This document shows positions 1-12,085 of a stretch of 64,000 bases of DNA, piece after piece. Within the stretch, counting starts at the first letter, position 1; every line of letters begins with the position of its first letter. The notes under the pieces are model-generated. The model was not told the origin of the DNA and did no database searches. It saw only the letters and a program-made list of their open reading frames with translations. The position numbers were made by a program, and so were the translations under genes. Source of the DNA: Semisulcospira habei (Eukaryota > Mollusca > Gastropoda > Semisulcospiridae); the NCBI GenBank assembly GCA_036245525.1, contig BTPG01000006.1, forward strand, positions 68,745,786-68,809,785, written 5' to 3'.

Positions 1-2638
1 TACGAGATTGTTTGCGCTCTCTTCTGGAAATCCACATCTGCGTCTAAAAATATGTCTTCTCGTTCTGAATTTTTGACGGACAGGCTTCGAACAATGTATT
101 TTGCAATTGCTAATTTACGTTGGTCAGATAAAGACAGAATACCTGCTTCTTTGTTGGTTTTTACAGCATTAGTTGAACTGGCACTCGAAGGGCTAATTTA
201 ACTGCTTTACTATCAATGCTTTGCAGCTTCTGTAGAAGTGTAGCTGGGGCAGTAAAGTACACTTCCTGATAATAGATAAGTGTTGATCGAACTAAAGATG
301 TACCAAGGTGTAAAACAGTTTTAATGTCCTGACTCCATGGTTGTGAGTTTATAAATTTTAACAAGTTAAGTCTTTTTCTTGCCTTATTTAATATGGCTTC
401 AATATGAATTCTCCAAGATAATTTTGATGTAAAACGTACGCGTAAAAACTTTACACACTGTTGGTAGTTTAAAGGCTTCTCGTTTAGGGATAATTTAGGC
501 AATGTTTTAGCACTTTCCCCATTATTGAAAAGCATTAGACATGTTTTTTCCCCAGAAAGTTCTAGACCATTTTCTTTCATATAGTTTGATAATTTGTCCA
601 ATTCAATCTGATAAAATTTTTAACGTAATCTACTATTCCTTTGCGGTACGTTTTCTGAGATTAGTGTTTATCCATACAGCAATATCATCTGCATATTGTA
701 CCACAGTTGTGTCCTGTGAGAGAGATTTTGGGAGGTTGTAAATTAGCACAGTGAATAAAAAGGGTGAAAGTATTGATCGCTGTGAAATACCCATATCTAT
801 TTTCTTAAAGGTTGAATAACCTTTACCAACTTTGGTGCAGATAAATCTTTCAGACAAAAAGCTTTTAAACACGGTTATGACAATCTGTTTTATTTTGCAT
901 AATAATCTAGCATGCGGGCCAAACACTATCATAAGCCTTTTTTACGTAAAAAAAGGTTGCTAATATACTTTTTCTTCTAGAAATTTGTTTTTAAATGTTA
1001 TTTGTGAGTTTAACTAAATGGTCTGTCGTACATCTACCTTTCCGAAAACCAGCTTGATGAACTGGAATTATATCCTGTTTTTCACGGTAATGAAATAGAC
1101 GATTTAAAAGAATCTTTTCCATTACTTTGCAAGCTTGTGATGTTAGTGCAATAGGTACTGTACTGTAACTACTAATCAATGTACGTGTTTTACCCGATTT
1201 GAGTACTGGAATTACTACTGACTGCTTCTAGACAGTAGGAAGAGATCCATTAAACCAACATTTTTGGTAAAATTTATGTAGTAGTCTTTTCCATGACTCA
1301 GGTAAATGATTAAGTAGTTTGTAAGAAATTCCATCTATACCCACTGCACTAGAGGTAATTGCAAACGACTGTAAAACATCTAGGAATTCATTATATTGAA
1401 TTGGAGCATTGATATACTGAGAATGATTAGAAACTGGATCTTGATAATCTGCTTTGACTTCTTCTTGTTTTCTGAGGTTTATGTTTGGTAAACTAAGACT
1501 TGATGTGAGACTACTTTCTGCAAACATAATAAACAAAGGCCTCTGCTTTATCTACTGCACTAGGAAATGTGTTGCCTTCTACTGCGATTGGATACACTTG
1601 TAATTTGTATCCATTTTGTAATACTGATATTTGTTTCCAAACCTTATATGTATCTTTTGATACAGACACTTCAGTTTTACAGAACTCAGCCCAGTGAATC
1701 TTTATGGCTGTCGCCACAATTCTGTTACAGTGTATTTTAGTTTTCTTCATTTCCCTAAGTTCTCTTCAGATTTGTTTCTTATCCATTTTTTTTAAAAATG
1801 TGTACCTTCTTAATATTTACTGCTAGTTCACATTCCTTATTCCACCAAACATTACCTGAATATTTACCCTTTGATTTTCCTTTGCAGTTTGGTATGGACT
1901 TCTCCGCAGCAGAAAAAAGAACAGCTTTTGTAATATTTCCGTAAAATGTATCTATACTTTCATGTTCTATACCTGCAATGTTATGGGACAGCAAGATTGC
2001 CTCATACAGTTCCCAATTAGCATTGACATACTGAAACATTGGAATTCTGTCCTCAATATTGCAATATTCATCTTTATCTTTAACGTTTAATTGTATAATG
2101 ATTGGAAGATGATCACTTCCCAAACAATCTTCCTCAGTGATCCAAGTGCAATTTGTTACCAGGGTGGGGCTTACTAGTGATATATCAAGAGCAGATGCTT
2201 TATGGGTATATACATCTGGAATTCTAGTGATTATACCATCATTTAAAATGATTAACTTAGAGTCTGAAATATTTTCTACTAGACGATTGCTTGTAACTAT
2301 CGTACATCCAGACTCCCAGAACGGTGCATGAGCATTGAAGTCTCCTAGGACCAACCATTGACAGGAGGTTGTCTGCTGAGAATCAATATCTTTTAGCCAG
2401 CCAGTGTTGTCATCTTTTGACCCTCTAGGTAGGTATACGGATATCACATTTAAATATTTTGATTATTAGTTTTTACCAGGGCCCCAGTGACATAGATATC
2501 GTTTATATCTTTGGTTAGAGAGTACGTATTTAGTGACGAATATTCTAGGTCATCTCTAATGTATAACGCAGTTTGCTCATGGGGATCTAACTCTCTGGAT
2601 GACACCTCTTTGTATCTATGATCCTGAAAATCGTTGGT
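1..2638 (-). pseudogene. Decayed I-group (Nimb-like) LINE, ORF2
   Basis: Remnant of the second ORF of a non-LTR retrotransposon, read on the minus strand and cut by the left window edge. An apurinic-type endonuclease lies at about 2620-1780, with GDFNAHAPFW and SDHLPI motifs. RT pieces follow: YRPIALTS-like at 1179-1130, HQAGFRKGR near 1060 and YADD at 695-684. The C-terminal connection region runs 601-1, including SLVRSTLIYYQEVYF. Frame breaks or stops fall near 2450, 1765, 1540, 1200, 960 and 615, so no product can be made. The C-terminal block resembles the LINE at 53847-56157, which carries RNase H; here that domain would lie outside the window. Clade is inferred from this resemblance. 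Confidence 0.85.
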
Positions 2639-2639
2639 G

Positions 2640-2695
2640 TTGAATTAAGAATGATTTCAAAAATGCTATCTGTGTCCACTGGCAGCGAGGGTTAA
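2640..2695 (+). mobile_element. Family B MITE, right-end fragment
   Basis: Last ~56 bp of a family B element: GAATTAAGAATGATTTC, then CTGTGTCCACTGGCAG and terminal GGGTTAA. It sits between the 5' limit of the LINE at 1-2638 and a family A element, and shares its final TTAA with that element. Confidence 0.6.
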
Positions 2696-2905
2696 CCCAT
2701 TCAGCCCTGACGCACTACAGCAGGAGATGGGTCGACCATGATAATTCAAGTGCAGTGCCAGATTAGCTTGGCGCCTGTCGGGGCCAAGTTCATCTGACAC
2801 TGCCCTTGAATTATCAAGGTCGATGCATCTCCTGCAACAGGTGCATAGTCGTTAAATGACGCCTCTAAAATTTGGGAAATACGTGCGCCGGACTGAATGA
2901 ATTAA
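2692..2905. mobile_element. Family A palindromic MITE (214 bp)
   Basis: Begins TTAACCCATTCAGCCC and ends GACTGAATGAATTAA. The central inverted repeat has CATGATAATTCAAG and CTTGAATTATCA arms meeting at TTGGCGCCTGTCGGGGCCAA. It has diverged relative to copies at 41412-41625 and 63383-63596. No coding capacity. Confidence 0.85.
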
Positions 2906-3249
2906 TAAACTGTTATGTACTTATCCTTTCTGAGAGATTGGCTTTCTTTGATGGTCATTTTTGTGGTTGCATTTTGCATGTTTGGCAGTCACCCGGCTTT
3001 CTGGTGCGGATTTGGAAAGCTTATTGGAATAAGTACGGTACACTGCTAGCAGACGGCAGCTATCAGCTCCTGTGGCACGGGTCGCCAGCCACCACTGACA
3101 GCAGAGAGGACAAGTCATTCCGCCAGTGACACGTGTCACCCCCCTCCCTCTTTGACCCCCCTCCCCTCTCTTTGGCGACACGTCTCACCCCTTCCACTCA
3201 CACCCTCAGCGAAGAAACGAGACTTCGTTGCCCTGTGAAGATAATGTAA
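2906..3249. other. Non-coding; weak family I traces
   Basis: No gene recognised. About 2935-3010 contains GGCTTTCTTTGATGG and GTTTGGCAGTCACCC, resembling family I. The remainder is C-rich unique-looking sequence. Confidence 0.4.
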
Positions 3250-3410
3250 GACACTGAAATCCATTTTGTGACAAGCTAGATTTTCATTGTAATAAAATGA
3301 CAATCAAGCGTTTCACAAAATGGACTTTGCTTGTTACAAAACAGTATATCCAGTTTGTGAAAAGCAAGATTTTCATTGTATTACAATGAAAATCTCGCTT
3401 TACACATAAA
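3250..3410. repeat. Family H inverted repeat, two diverged halves
   Basis: AAGCAAGATTTTCATTG and CAATGAAAATCTCGCTT arms at 3363-3404 form a snap-back around TATTA. A diverged half lies at 3266-3330. A cleaner copy is at 38168-38217 and half an arm at 62260-62280. No coding capacity. Confidence 0.6.
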
Positions 3411-3599
3411 AGACTTAATGTCTTTTGCTTTCAAGGGTAATGTGTCTGCAGGAGACGAGCATTTTTGTGAGCGCTCTTTCTCTGTCTTCTCCAGCTCAGT
3501 AGATATTAATTACGCTTCCGAAATTATAACACGTCACTGCGGGATATCCACCGCTGCCCTATTCACACGGATATGAACGTACGAAGCTTACATCCTCCT

Positions 3600-3722
3600 G
3601 GGGCTAGATGCATGAGCGAGCTTAGTCGTGCGCCAGCCAATAAGCAAGGTGCTCCGCTATAGCTGAGCACCTGGCTTAGTGGCTGGCGCAGGACTAAGTT
3701 CACTCATGCAACCGGTCCCTGG
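3600..3722. repeat. Family F palindromic repeat
   Basis: GCATGAGCGAGCTTAGTCG and GGACTAAGTTCACTCATGC arms enclose AAGCAAGGTGCTCCGCTATA. Related copies: 41048-41135, 45508-45560 and 57604-57694. Confidence 0.65.
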
Positions 3723-4263
3723 GTCCCCGTGACAGCGTTGTATTTTTCGCTTTAGGTTTGTGTGTCTTTCTTTGCATTTATACGCTTGGCAGGTCGCTTT
3801 TTTTTCTCCTTTTTTTTTTTTTTTGTTTTTTTTTTTTTTGTTGTTGTTGTTGTTGTTGTTGGGTTGGTTTTTTTTCGGAGGGTGACTGGGTTTTGCATTT
3901 TGACATTATCAACAGAAATGAAAGTCATCTAAAAAAGGTCGTCGGTTTGATTCCGCTTAAAGGCCCACTACCGCCGTAACTGTTCAAAGATACACTTATG
4001 CTGAGCTTAAGTCTACATACTCACTTAGACAGTGACCACCCTATTGTCCCACCAAATGCTTTCTTTCGTCCGTTCAAAGCGAAAAGAGGCCGACCGGAAT
4101 TTTCTGACGAGACACGTAACAAATTGCTTCTGATAGGCGATAGTAGCTGACGTCATAACTATTCTATACGACCTTAGATCATCTGCATAATTATAACCAA
4201 TCAGAGACAAGATGGTGGATGAACCATCGAAGAAAAAAAGAAAGTATCATCTACTCGCACCGA
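3723..4263. other. Non-coding, T-rich and unrecognised repeat-like DNA
   Basis: T-runs and (TTG)n at 3799-3862. The segment 3930-4240 (AAGGCCCACTACCGCCG onward) has no recognised domain in six frames. No gene supported. Confidence 0.4.
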
Positions 4264-4264
4264 C

Positions 4265-4315
<51 letters not shown>

Positions 4316-4380
4316 GGAGATTTGTTAAGCGCTTATACTAACAGTAGCTCTAAGCGCTGATACAATGGAAAGGCTAACAG
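4264..4380 (-). repeat. (AAT)n tail with SINE-like 3' end
   Basis: About 16 AAT units followed by TTGTTAAGCGCTTATAC and TCTAAGCGCTGATAC. On the minus strand this reads as the GCGCTT-type 3' end of a SINE running into a (TTA)n tail, comparable with 9960-10040. Family assignment tentative. Confidence 0.4.
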
Positions 4381-4388
4381 CTAACACG

Positions 4389-4459
<71 letters not shown>

Positions 4460-4497
4460 CATACGCACGCACGCACGCACACACACACACACACACA
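4389..4497 (+). repeat. (CA)n microsatellite
   Basis: About 109 bp of CA dinucleotides with a short ACGC-interrupted block near 4463-4480. Confidence 0.95.
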
Positions 4498-6601
4498 TGG
4501 ACACAAAACCCTCAGAGTGGGGTACCTACCATTTTATGTGAAAATGGGTTCCCATATTTCTATTTATTCTAGGGCTCTGGAGTTGATGTGAATGTTTAGA
4601 ACTCATCTTATAACTAAGCTCTACAACTTAAAATAAAACATAAATTTTTCTAGAAACAGAGCCACTGGATGGAGAAAAAAATGGGTTTCTACCAATAAAG
4701 TGGGTGCCTCTCACACAAAAACTGGCATTACAGTGAAAATGGGTGTCCTCTTTAAATCATTCATTTTAGCAATTAGGTGTCTGTAATAAGGTAAAGTTCA
4801 CGGAATATTTGATGTTTCTTTTCCACATTCATTTGATTGTTGTCATTCATTTTTCAACTTAATGTGTATTCCTTCTTGTTTTTCTGCATTAAAAATGTCA
4901 AGCACAATGACACAACACACAGTGAACAAATACCTCACTAAACATACCTCTGGTTGATTTTATTATGATTGTTTGGGTGGGGTTGTGATGGGGGGAGAGG
5001 GGTGGGGGTGGGGGTGAAGGTTGGGGTGAGGGTGAGGGGGAGGGTCATCACTTTTGGTTTTATAGAGCTATTGAATGCTCTCTTATGAATGGAAGCTTTT
5101 CATTATCAGTGGAATCAAAAGGTCATTTCAGAGGCGCGCACCGAGTTGCACGTCGAACCACTCACAAAGACACATTTGGAGTGCAACAGATGGATCCAGT
5201 TGGCCAAGTCCCACATTCCACACTATAGGACAGCTAAGACTGAGAAGCAATCGCGGCGCTTATGGCACGGTACAAGGTTTAAAACTAAGAAACTGTTGTT
5301 TTTAGAAGCGTGTCGGGCAACAGTTTTTATTAAAACTGTTTTAAAACCTCTTTTAACTCAACCTTTGTTAATGTTAAAAGTGTTATTATTTACAGGCGTG
5401 TCGTAACTGTTATGCATCTATTCAAACGTAATAGTGCTGGATATTTTTCCCATTGTCACCTTCTCTCTTCGCTCAGCACTCGACTTTCCAGTCCTTCCCT
5501 CAAACGGGCAGCATTCACACAAACAATATTTTACTATTACACCCTTTGGCAACATTAGTTGTTTTTTTTTCTCTGACCTAGCATTACATCGGAAAATGGT
5601 CCATCCAAGCCTGCACTCTTCATACTGCACTAAACGACCGACTGCAGCAGACGACTCACCTAACGACACTGACTGTGTGTGACGTCTTTTGCATTCCATC
5701 AATTTGTGCATACAATCTGACAGGAGTTGCAGTCAAAACGAAAGCATAACACCAACAAACCCACAGGTTGAACCAAAAGGTCGGGCAGGACACAAGACAA
5801 CAGCAGCCTCACCCAAAGTCTATACGTCCTCTCTCACACTGCGCACTCACACAATCCCTTCACTTCATAGCAACCGGCGCACGAATATGAGGCTAAGTCA
5901 CTTGCAAACCAGAAGTTGCGTGTGTTGTTTTTATTTATTTATTTATTTTTGCGCCCTGAGCATGCTGCTAGCATGGAGTGGATGCGCATTACAAGTGGAC
6001 ATCATCCTCCTCCAACGAATACATGGTTCTCAAGTTTGTCACTAGACATGACCTCCTTGCACATCACCCCGAAAGCATTTTTTTTTTTTACAAAACAACC
6101 AATCATTCAAATAACAAACCTCATTTTGTAGCAACATAAACAATATAGTGAGGATTTACCCCCTCAAACAACTAAAATACCACCACCACCACCACCCCCC
6201 CCCCCCACCACCCACCCCCCACACCCTTCCGTTCGTATCTCTTCGGTTCACTTCGGCTCACCGACGCAGTCTTGACCCATATCAGCTATTAAGTTATTTA
6301 TAGCTGAGAAGGGTGATGTCACACAAACACGCCCATTCTAGGGGTTTCAGTTGTGCACACCCACACACACTGCTGGGACCAGTTCAAACACACTAGAGGT
6401 GTGTCTGTTAAACACAAAAGTGCATGTGTTAACGCCAAAATGAGAAAAACGGATTTTTTTTACTTTTTATGAATCTTTACCGCGAGACAATGCAGAAACA
6501 ACCCTCAGAAAAAATGGGTGTCTGACTTAGGCACCCCGAATTTTACACACACCCATTTCCCATAAGGATGGTAAAGACAGTCACCCATTTTAGCTCTTTC
6601 G

Positions 6602-6604
<3 letters not shown>
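4498..6604. other. 2.1 kb without a recognised gene
   Basis: Short ORFs only, such as 105 codons at 5089-5406, none with a family signature. Contents include a G-rich stretch at 4976-5046, (ATTT)n near 5933-5950, and poly-C at 6178-6226. AAAATGGGT-type words recur at 4541, 4680 and 6512, without a clear unit. Confidence 0.5.
4976..5046 (+). repeat. G-rich tract, quadruplex-capable
   Basis: Many GGGG/GGGGG runs separated by 1-4 bases over ~70 bp satisfy the simple four-run G-quadruplex pattern several times over. No gene is evident next to it, so a regulatory role is unsupported. Confidence 0.6.

Positions 6605-6683
<79 letters not shown>
6605..6683 (+). repeat. (CA)n microsatellite
   Basis: About 79 bp of uninterrupted CA. 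It abuts the 3' end of the minus-strand LINE remnant at 6690-7530. Confidence 0.95.
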
Positions 6684-6686
<3 letters not shown>

Positions 6687-6689
6687 GTG

Positions 6690-7530
6690 ACAGTGGTGAT
6701 GAATTGTGCATGGCTGGGGAAATGAACTAGTGAAAGCCAGCGTTGTAGAGGTGGGTTTTGAGAAGTGATTTAAATGAAGAGAGCGTTTGACAGTTACGGA
6801 CAGGGGCGGGGAGGCTGTTCCAAGTGGCGGGGCGAAGATGGGAGAACGCACGACCGCCACGTGTTTTACATTTGAAATTGGGTAGGCGAAATTTACTTGT
6901 GTCAGAGGAAGAACGAAGGGTGTGAGATGGAGTATACAGATGGAGTAAGTAAGAGATATAAGCAGGAGAAGTCAGGTTGATAGAGTTGAAGCACATGCAG
7001 GACAGTTTATACAGAATGCGTTCTTGTACGGGCAGCCAGTGGAGTTTTTCCAAGGGCGGGGCAGATATGGTCACGCTTACGCACGCGCAGACGGCCAGCA
7101 CTATTTTGCATTCTAGAGTTTATCTAGCTGGGTTTTAGGCAGGCCGGAAAGGAGGGAGTTACAGTAGTCTAACCGTGATAAAACAAAGAAGGAGACAAAG
7201 ATTGCCGCGTTGCTTCGGGCGTCATATAGGCCCTACTAACACTGCTAATGCGCCGAAGTTCAATAAAAGCTGATCTCGGCACATATCTAACATACTTATC
7301 CATTTTGAGGTCTCTATCAATGAAAACACCAAAGTTTTTGACGCTGTCAGAGAAAGTGATTTGATTTTGACAGACAGAGATGTGACTGGGAAGACAGGAC
7401 AACTGCGAAGGATGAACACCAGCCGTGATAAGCATGGACTCTGTTTTACCATCATTTAGCTGGAGTTTGAGAGAATAAAGAGAAAGAGAGACAATATACC
7501 CCTAAGCAGAATTGAGATCGGACAAGGGAA
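6690..7530 (-). pseudogene. CR1/L2-like LINE, RT C-terminal remnant
   Basis: Two minus-strand blocks in different frames form the C-terminal part of a CR1/L2-type ORF2. The upstream block (7530-7169) has LQLNDGKTESMLITAG and VKNFGVFIDRDLKMDKYV. The downstream block (7040-6727) has LEKLHWLPVQERI, RAFSHLRPATWNSLP and SSFKSLLKTHLY, the usual ending of this ORF. A frame change and diverged sequence separate them at about 7100-7170. The RT catalytic core is absent, so the copy is strongly 5'-truncated. Its 3' UTR runs into the (CA)n tract. Confidence 0.8.
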
Positions 7531-8540
7531 TATGGACATGCAGCAACGCGTAAAAGCAAGAACTTGGCTTGACCGCCCACTGCGGAATTTGGCGCATTCC
7601 TGTTGAATCAGTAAGTAATCTACGGTCTTTGTCGATCTGCCTATAGTTCCGCCGGCGAGCACTAGTGATTTTCAGAATTCATGATCTTCAGTAGAATTTA
7701 TCTCTTACTGATTTCGCAAGATTTTAAACCTGTTTTATCATGTATTTACGAGCTATTTATCACATTTTATGCTGCAGAGATATGAAAATTATGGTGTGTG
7801 TCTAAGCCGTTGCACATCGCTGGTCGTAACATGTTTATGTCTGTGCGGGCTCTCATTCACTCGATTCAGAGAGGTAGTGTTTCTGCTGCGATGGTGCATT
7901 TTTCGTTTCCGATGATGCTTTCAGTTAATTAGACTTCGATGTGTGAGATGTGAAATTGACTGCAGTGCAGAAAGTGGGTATAAACACCCAAGTTCTGTTT
8001 CAATGGAAAGACGGTGCGTGTTTCCGAGGAGTACGAAAGGATCAAAGGTCACGCGTTTGGTGCACTACTGTACGCACGATCGTTACAGTTGAAGTAAATA
8101 CTAGCAGGTTGAGCGGAGCCCGCATTGTGATTTTGACAGCATAGCAAGTATGGAAGGTTTATTTTACTTTCTCGTGAAAAATTACTTCAAAGAAATGCCG
8201 GAGAACATCAGTACACGTGTACGCTGACACGTATGTACGCCACACCGATGACCTCGTGACCTGCAGTATTGCGATACACTGATAGTCGGCCGGGTTCTGT
8301 CTTGTGACTTAGACTCATAGATATGCATACTAATTCAAAACAAGGCCGATGCAGACGATAAATCCGCGACTCGGGTACAAAAACAATACACATTCAAACG
8401 ATGAATTTCGACATTTGGCATTGTACTTACGTCATAAAGCTCTAAGATAGTACACAAAGGACCCATACACATACTGTCAGCAGTATCTGTTGCAGACAGT
8501 TTTCTGACTGTGTTGAGATGCTTGATCCTGGGGAATATAA
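7531..8540. other. 1 kb without recognised features
   Basis: Only short ORFs of no recognised family. No strong palindrome or tandem repeat noticed. Confidence 0.4.
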
Positions 8541-8868
8541 CTTCAAACGCCACACACAGGTCTAGTTATGGTTCATTTAGACACATGAGGATCCAGTTCA
8601 ACATACATGGTCTTTATATTAAATAACCTGACAATGTCTCCACTTCGTTCTGTAAATACAACACTATCAGTACGAGAAACAGCTAAAAATAGATGGACAC
8701 GCTATCGGCTGAGCAGAATAAATAAGTGCGATTACGCGTGTACTTTTGCTGCGTGTCCAGACTGCTGTTAAAGTTAATTAGGTGTGTGGACAAGGCATAA
8801 TAAAGACAAATGAGGCTGAAATGCGTCTTCAAATTTACGCGTAATGCTACTTTAATTGGGCTTGACCC
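8541..8868 (+). repeat. Dispersed repeat family O, copy 1
   Basis: About 330 bp that reappears inverted at 16225-16575. Shared words include AACAGCTAAAAATAGATG with its complement CTATTTTTAGTTGTT, GCGTGTCCAGACTGCTG with CAGCAGTTTGGACACGC, and TCTGTAAATACAACACT. No coding capacity; class unknown. Confidence 0.6.
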
Positions 8869-8888
8869 ATGCAGGCTAACAAGCGAAA

Positions 8889-9094
8889 TTAACCATTTGA
8901 CGGCCGAGAAAAGTAAACACGATCCATTTGCAAAAGACATAGATTCTCATGAGTCCCCGCAGTTGCGGGGGCTCATGAGGATTTATGCCTCTTGCTGACC
9001 GCACTGTGTTTCCACATTTCTGAGTACTTTGACATTGAATTTTAAGAAACATTTTAGAAACACAGACTGCGTCCGCTGGCACGGAAGGGGTTAA
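8889..9094 (+). mobile_element. Family B MITE, full length (206 bp)
   Basis: Starts TTAACCATTTGACGGCC and ends GGCACGGAAGGGGTTAA. The hairpin at 8934-8996 is GCAAAAGACATAGATTC paired with ATTTATGCCTCTTGC around CCCCGCAGTTGCGGGG. The 3' half carries the family words TTGAATTTTAAG and CTGCGTCCGCTGGCA. A reference copy for the family. Confidence 0.85.
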
Positions 9095-9205
9095 AAGATG
9101 GATCGATCATGATAGTTCGTTTGGATGCCAAGCTATGGATGCCAAGCTATTCAGACACCGCCTTTGAACTATTATGATCGATCTGTCTCCTGAGCTGAAC
9201 TATGA
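9095..9205. mobile_element. Family A core, truncated
   Basis: Core palindrome with GATCATGATAGTTCG and GAACTATTATGATCGATC arms, and an internal duplication of GGATGCCAAGCTAT. It directly abuts the family B element. Outer termini are lost. Confidence 0.65.
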
Positions 9206-9597
9206 TCTACAGAGGAAAACACACAAATCCGGAAATTGCATCTCGAGGATATAATAATAATGTGCGAGGAATCCTATAAAAGCACCAGACAGGCTTGCAG
9301 GCATGTATACGACTGTGGAGTTACCTAATCAACGCTACAACTCAATCGATATGTCTAGACTTACTTATTAAAAGATATCCGAGGAGGACCACCCCCCCCC
9401 CCCTCTCCCTCATCATTCACATTTTCAACAGTTTCCTTTGATCTTCTTATGAGGGTTCTAGACTGCAGAGCACCGCCGGGGTATCTAAGAAATAAGGAAA
9501 CTTCGATTAATAATAATAATAATAATAATAATAATTGTTGTCGTCGTTGTCGTTGTTGCTTTTATTGCAACTATTATCAGTATTGTTATTGTTGGGG
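9206..9597. other. Non-coding with C-run and (AAT)n
   Basis: Poly-C at 9392-9403 and (AAT)n at 9510-9535; no gene. Confidence 0.5.
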
Positions 9598-10002
9598 GGA
9601 TCCTAGACGCAGTGGTAAAGCGTCTGCCACGAATGCTGAAGGTGCGAGGTTCGATGCCCAGTTGGACTTTTCTCCTCCAGTAAGTGTCACCGTTAGTTCG
9701 CGAGGACCGTCGGGGGTTCAATCTCTGGGTACTCCGGGTACCCCCACCCCCCGCTCCTCCCTCCCCCACTTCGGTACCGATTTCATGCCACTTTGTAAAT
9801 TTCAAATACCAGCAATCATTTTTTTTACCTGATTAGCTGAAGCCTCATTAGTTCAGCTGACAATTCGCACCACGTCGAATGTCCTGCGCGTGTCTCTTAC
9901 CGTGTTTGTCTTCAGAGTGAATGCGTGTGTTTCACGTGAGCGTGCGTGTAGGGTTAAGTTCGCGGCGCTTTGAGCCGATCCATAGCGCCTATATATTGAC
10001 CA

Positions 10003-10038
<36 letters not shown>

Positions 10039-10040
10039 CG
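9598..10040 (+). mobile_element. Candidate tRNA-derived SINE with (ATT)n tail
   Basis: A tRNA-like head has an A-box-like TAGACGCAGTGGTAAAGCG and B box GGTTCGATGCC (9652-9662), spaced as in a tRNA gene. About 300 bp of body follows, then GCGGCGCTTTGAGCCGATCC and (ATT)n from 10003. Boundaries are inferred. Confidence 0.5.
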
Positions 10041-10143
10041 TTCTTATTATTAGTAATGCTAATAGTATTATTATTGCTATAAATTTTAGTCTATTGATTT
10101 ATTCCTTCAGCTATTATCCCAAATCCCGCATAAACACACAGCA

Positions 10144-10252
10144 AAGGAAACCGCTCAGCGTTGGACAAACAAACAGTTAGATCCCTTGACCCCTGTCAAG
10201 GGGTCAATTGGATTTAACTGTTTGTTTGTCCACCGCTGAGTGGCTTCCCTTG
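10144..10252. repeat. Family E palindrome
   Basis: GCTCAGCGTTGGACAAACAA pairs with TTGTTTGTCCACCGCTGAG, with a nested centre CCTTGACCCCTGTCAAGG. A sister copy is at 31915-32012. Part of one arm (CAGCGCTGGACAGACAACAG) occurs in every 375-bp unit of the array at 19740-21451. Confidence 0.75.
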
Positions 10253-10662
<410 letters not shown>

Positions 10663-10676
10663 CAGGTATAGAACCT

Positions 10677-10804
10677 GATTAGCCCCGGGGGCTCATGATG
10701 TAACTTGAATTTTGTATCCGTGTTTCTTGGACAGATTAGGAAGTTTGGTGTTAGGTCAGCGCATATTTCATAAACTCAGAGAGCAGTGACTGGGAAGGGG
10801 TTAA
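10677..10804 (+). mobile_element. Family B MITE, right part only
   Basis: Begins inside the hairpin (CCCGGGGGCTCATGATG), continues through TTTTGTATCCGTGTTTCTTGG and ends GTGACTGGGAAGGGGTTAA. The left half is missing. Confidence 0.7.
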
Positions 10805-10959
10805 TCAAGAGAGCGAGAGAGAATGCAATGACGAAACAAAACCGGTCTGAAACTGAGCTTTTAATTCATTTACACTGATAATGATTCTCGCAACTGTGGT
10901 AGACGTGGTCTCTATAGACTTTATTAGCAGTGGAAGATAAATCAGTTATGGCAGTTCAA

Positions 10960-11040
10960 AGTAGTGCAAGATTGGCAAAGCGCCTCACACGGTGACAACC
11001 TAATCTGGCACTTCCCTTGAGCTATAATGGCCGGTTCTTC
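10960..11040. mobile_element. Family A core, heavily diverged
   Basis: GTTCAAAGTAGTGCAAGATTGG ... CTAATCTGGCACTTCCC with CCTTGAGCTATAATGG keeps the order of a family A core. The central GGCGCC palindrome is eroded. Confidence 0.5.
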
Positions 11041-11119
11041 TCTCACATTTGCATCGTATAGGTTACAGAATATATTACTTGATTCTATAATCTCCGTGCC
11101 TGCTGATTAGAAAGTGCGT

Positions 11120-11334
11120 TTAACCTTTTCCTTGCCGAGAAAAACTGAACACGACCCAAATGCAAGAGGCATATATTATTATGAGTCCCCGCAGTTGCGG
11201 GGACTCATACTAATATATGCCTCTTGCTGAAATTACTTTGTGTCTATGTTACTTTGACGGCTGGGATCTTTATCGTTGACTTTACAATGATTCCAAAAAC
11301 ACAATCTGCGTCCATTAGCAGTGACGGGGTTCAA
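11120..11334 (+). mobile_element. Family B MITE, nearly full
   Basis: Starts TTAACCTTTTCCTTGCCG and ends CAGTGACGGGGTTCAA, with a mutated final TTAA. The hairpin at 11163-11227 is GCAAGAGGCATATATTA paired with TAATATATGCCTCTTGC. Confidence 0.85.
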
Positions 11335-11865
11335 GTTTCAACTTTACTTCTCTTGATAATAAACATTGACTCGTTCTCGGCAAAGACTGATTATTTTCCT
11401 CCATTGTTCGGAGTGCTGAACCCGGTGATCCTAAATTAGAAGAGATGAGTGGTTGACCTCGTGACCTGGAATCATGTGATGACACGCGCAGAAGATATGC
11501 GCAATTCGGTAACGGGTTTTACTCATACAAAACGAATGCTTTGTGACATCATCGTCTCGGGAGCGATTATTTTGAACGATGTAAGCGTCCTGCCTGGTTT
11601 ATCCTCTTATCTTCCGGTATACGCAGCCAAGTTTCCTGTCTGCAAGAGGCAAAGATTCTCACGAGCCTCTGCAGTCTATGGGGCTTGAGTGCATCAGTGC
11701 CTCTACTAACGGCCATGATCTGCACAAATTTGATACTGTCCATGTTGAAATCGTTGCTTCGTAGACGGAGTTCCATGCAGTGAGTTCGTCACAAGATGGG
11801 ATGTCGTTGCTGGGAAAAGGCCCCATCACATCCCTTAGAAGTCCTTCCAGAATTCGTAGTCCTGC
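11335..11865. other. Non-coding; diverged family B core at 11640-11700
   Basis: CTGCAAGAGGCAAAGATTC and GGGCTTGAGTGCATCAGTG suggest an eroded B hairpin. ORF 11224-11439 is partly family B sequence and not a gene. Confidence 0.5.
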
Positions 11866-12085
11866 TTAACCCCTTTAACTAATGGGGCAAGGCGGATGCT
11901 ACTCATGTGCAAGAGACATAAACCCCCATGAGCCCCCGCAGTCGCGTGGGCTCATGATGATTTATGTCTCTTGTTAGTTCTAAGTTCTTTTTGCCTGTAT
12001 TTGGGTCCAAATCACGTTGTGTTTTTCACGCGAGTGTCGGTCGGTGCTGTGCTCAATTCGTGATCATTATCAGCCAAGGGGTTAA
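11866..12085 (+). mobile_element. Family B2 MITE, unexpanded (220 bp)
   Basis: TTAACCCCTTTAACTAATGG to GCCAAGGGGTTAA. The hairpin uses GCAAGAGACATAAACCCC arms. The right half is subfamily-specific: TTCTTTTTGCCTGTATTTG, then TTTTTCACGCGAGTGTCGG. This is the reference for the expanded copy at 35289-36640, which has the same left end, hairpin and right end. Confidence 0.85.

Noticed and set aside
5089..5406. 105-codon ORF on the + strand
   Set aside because: No conserved motif in this or the overlapping frame (5075-5305); two overlapping frames are open equally.
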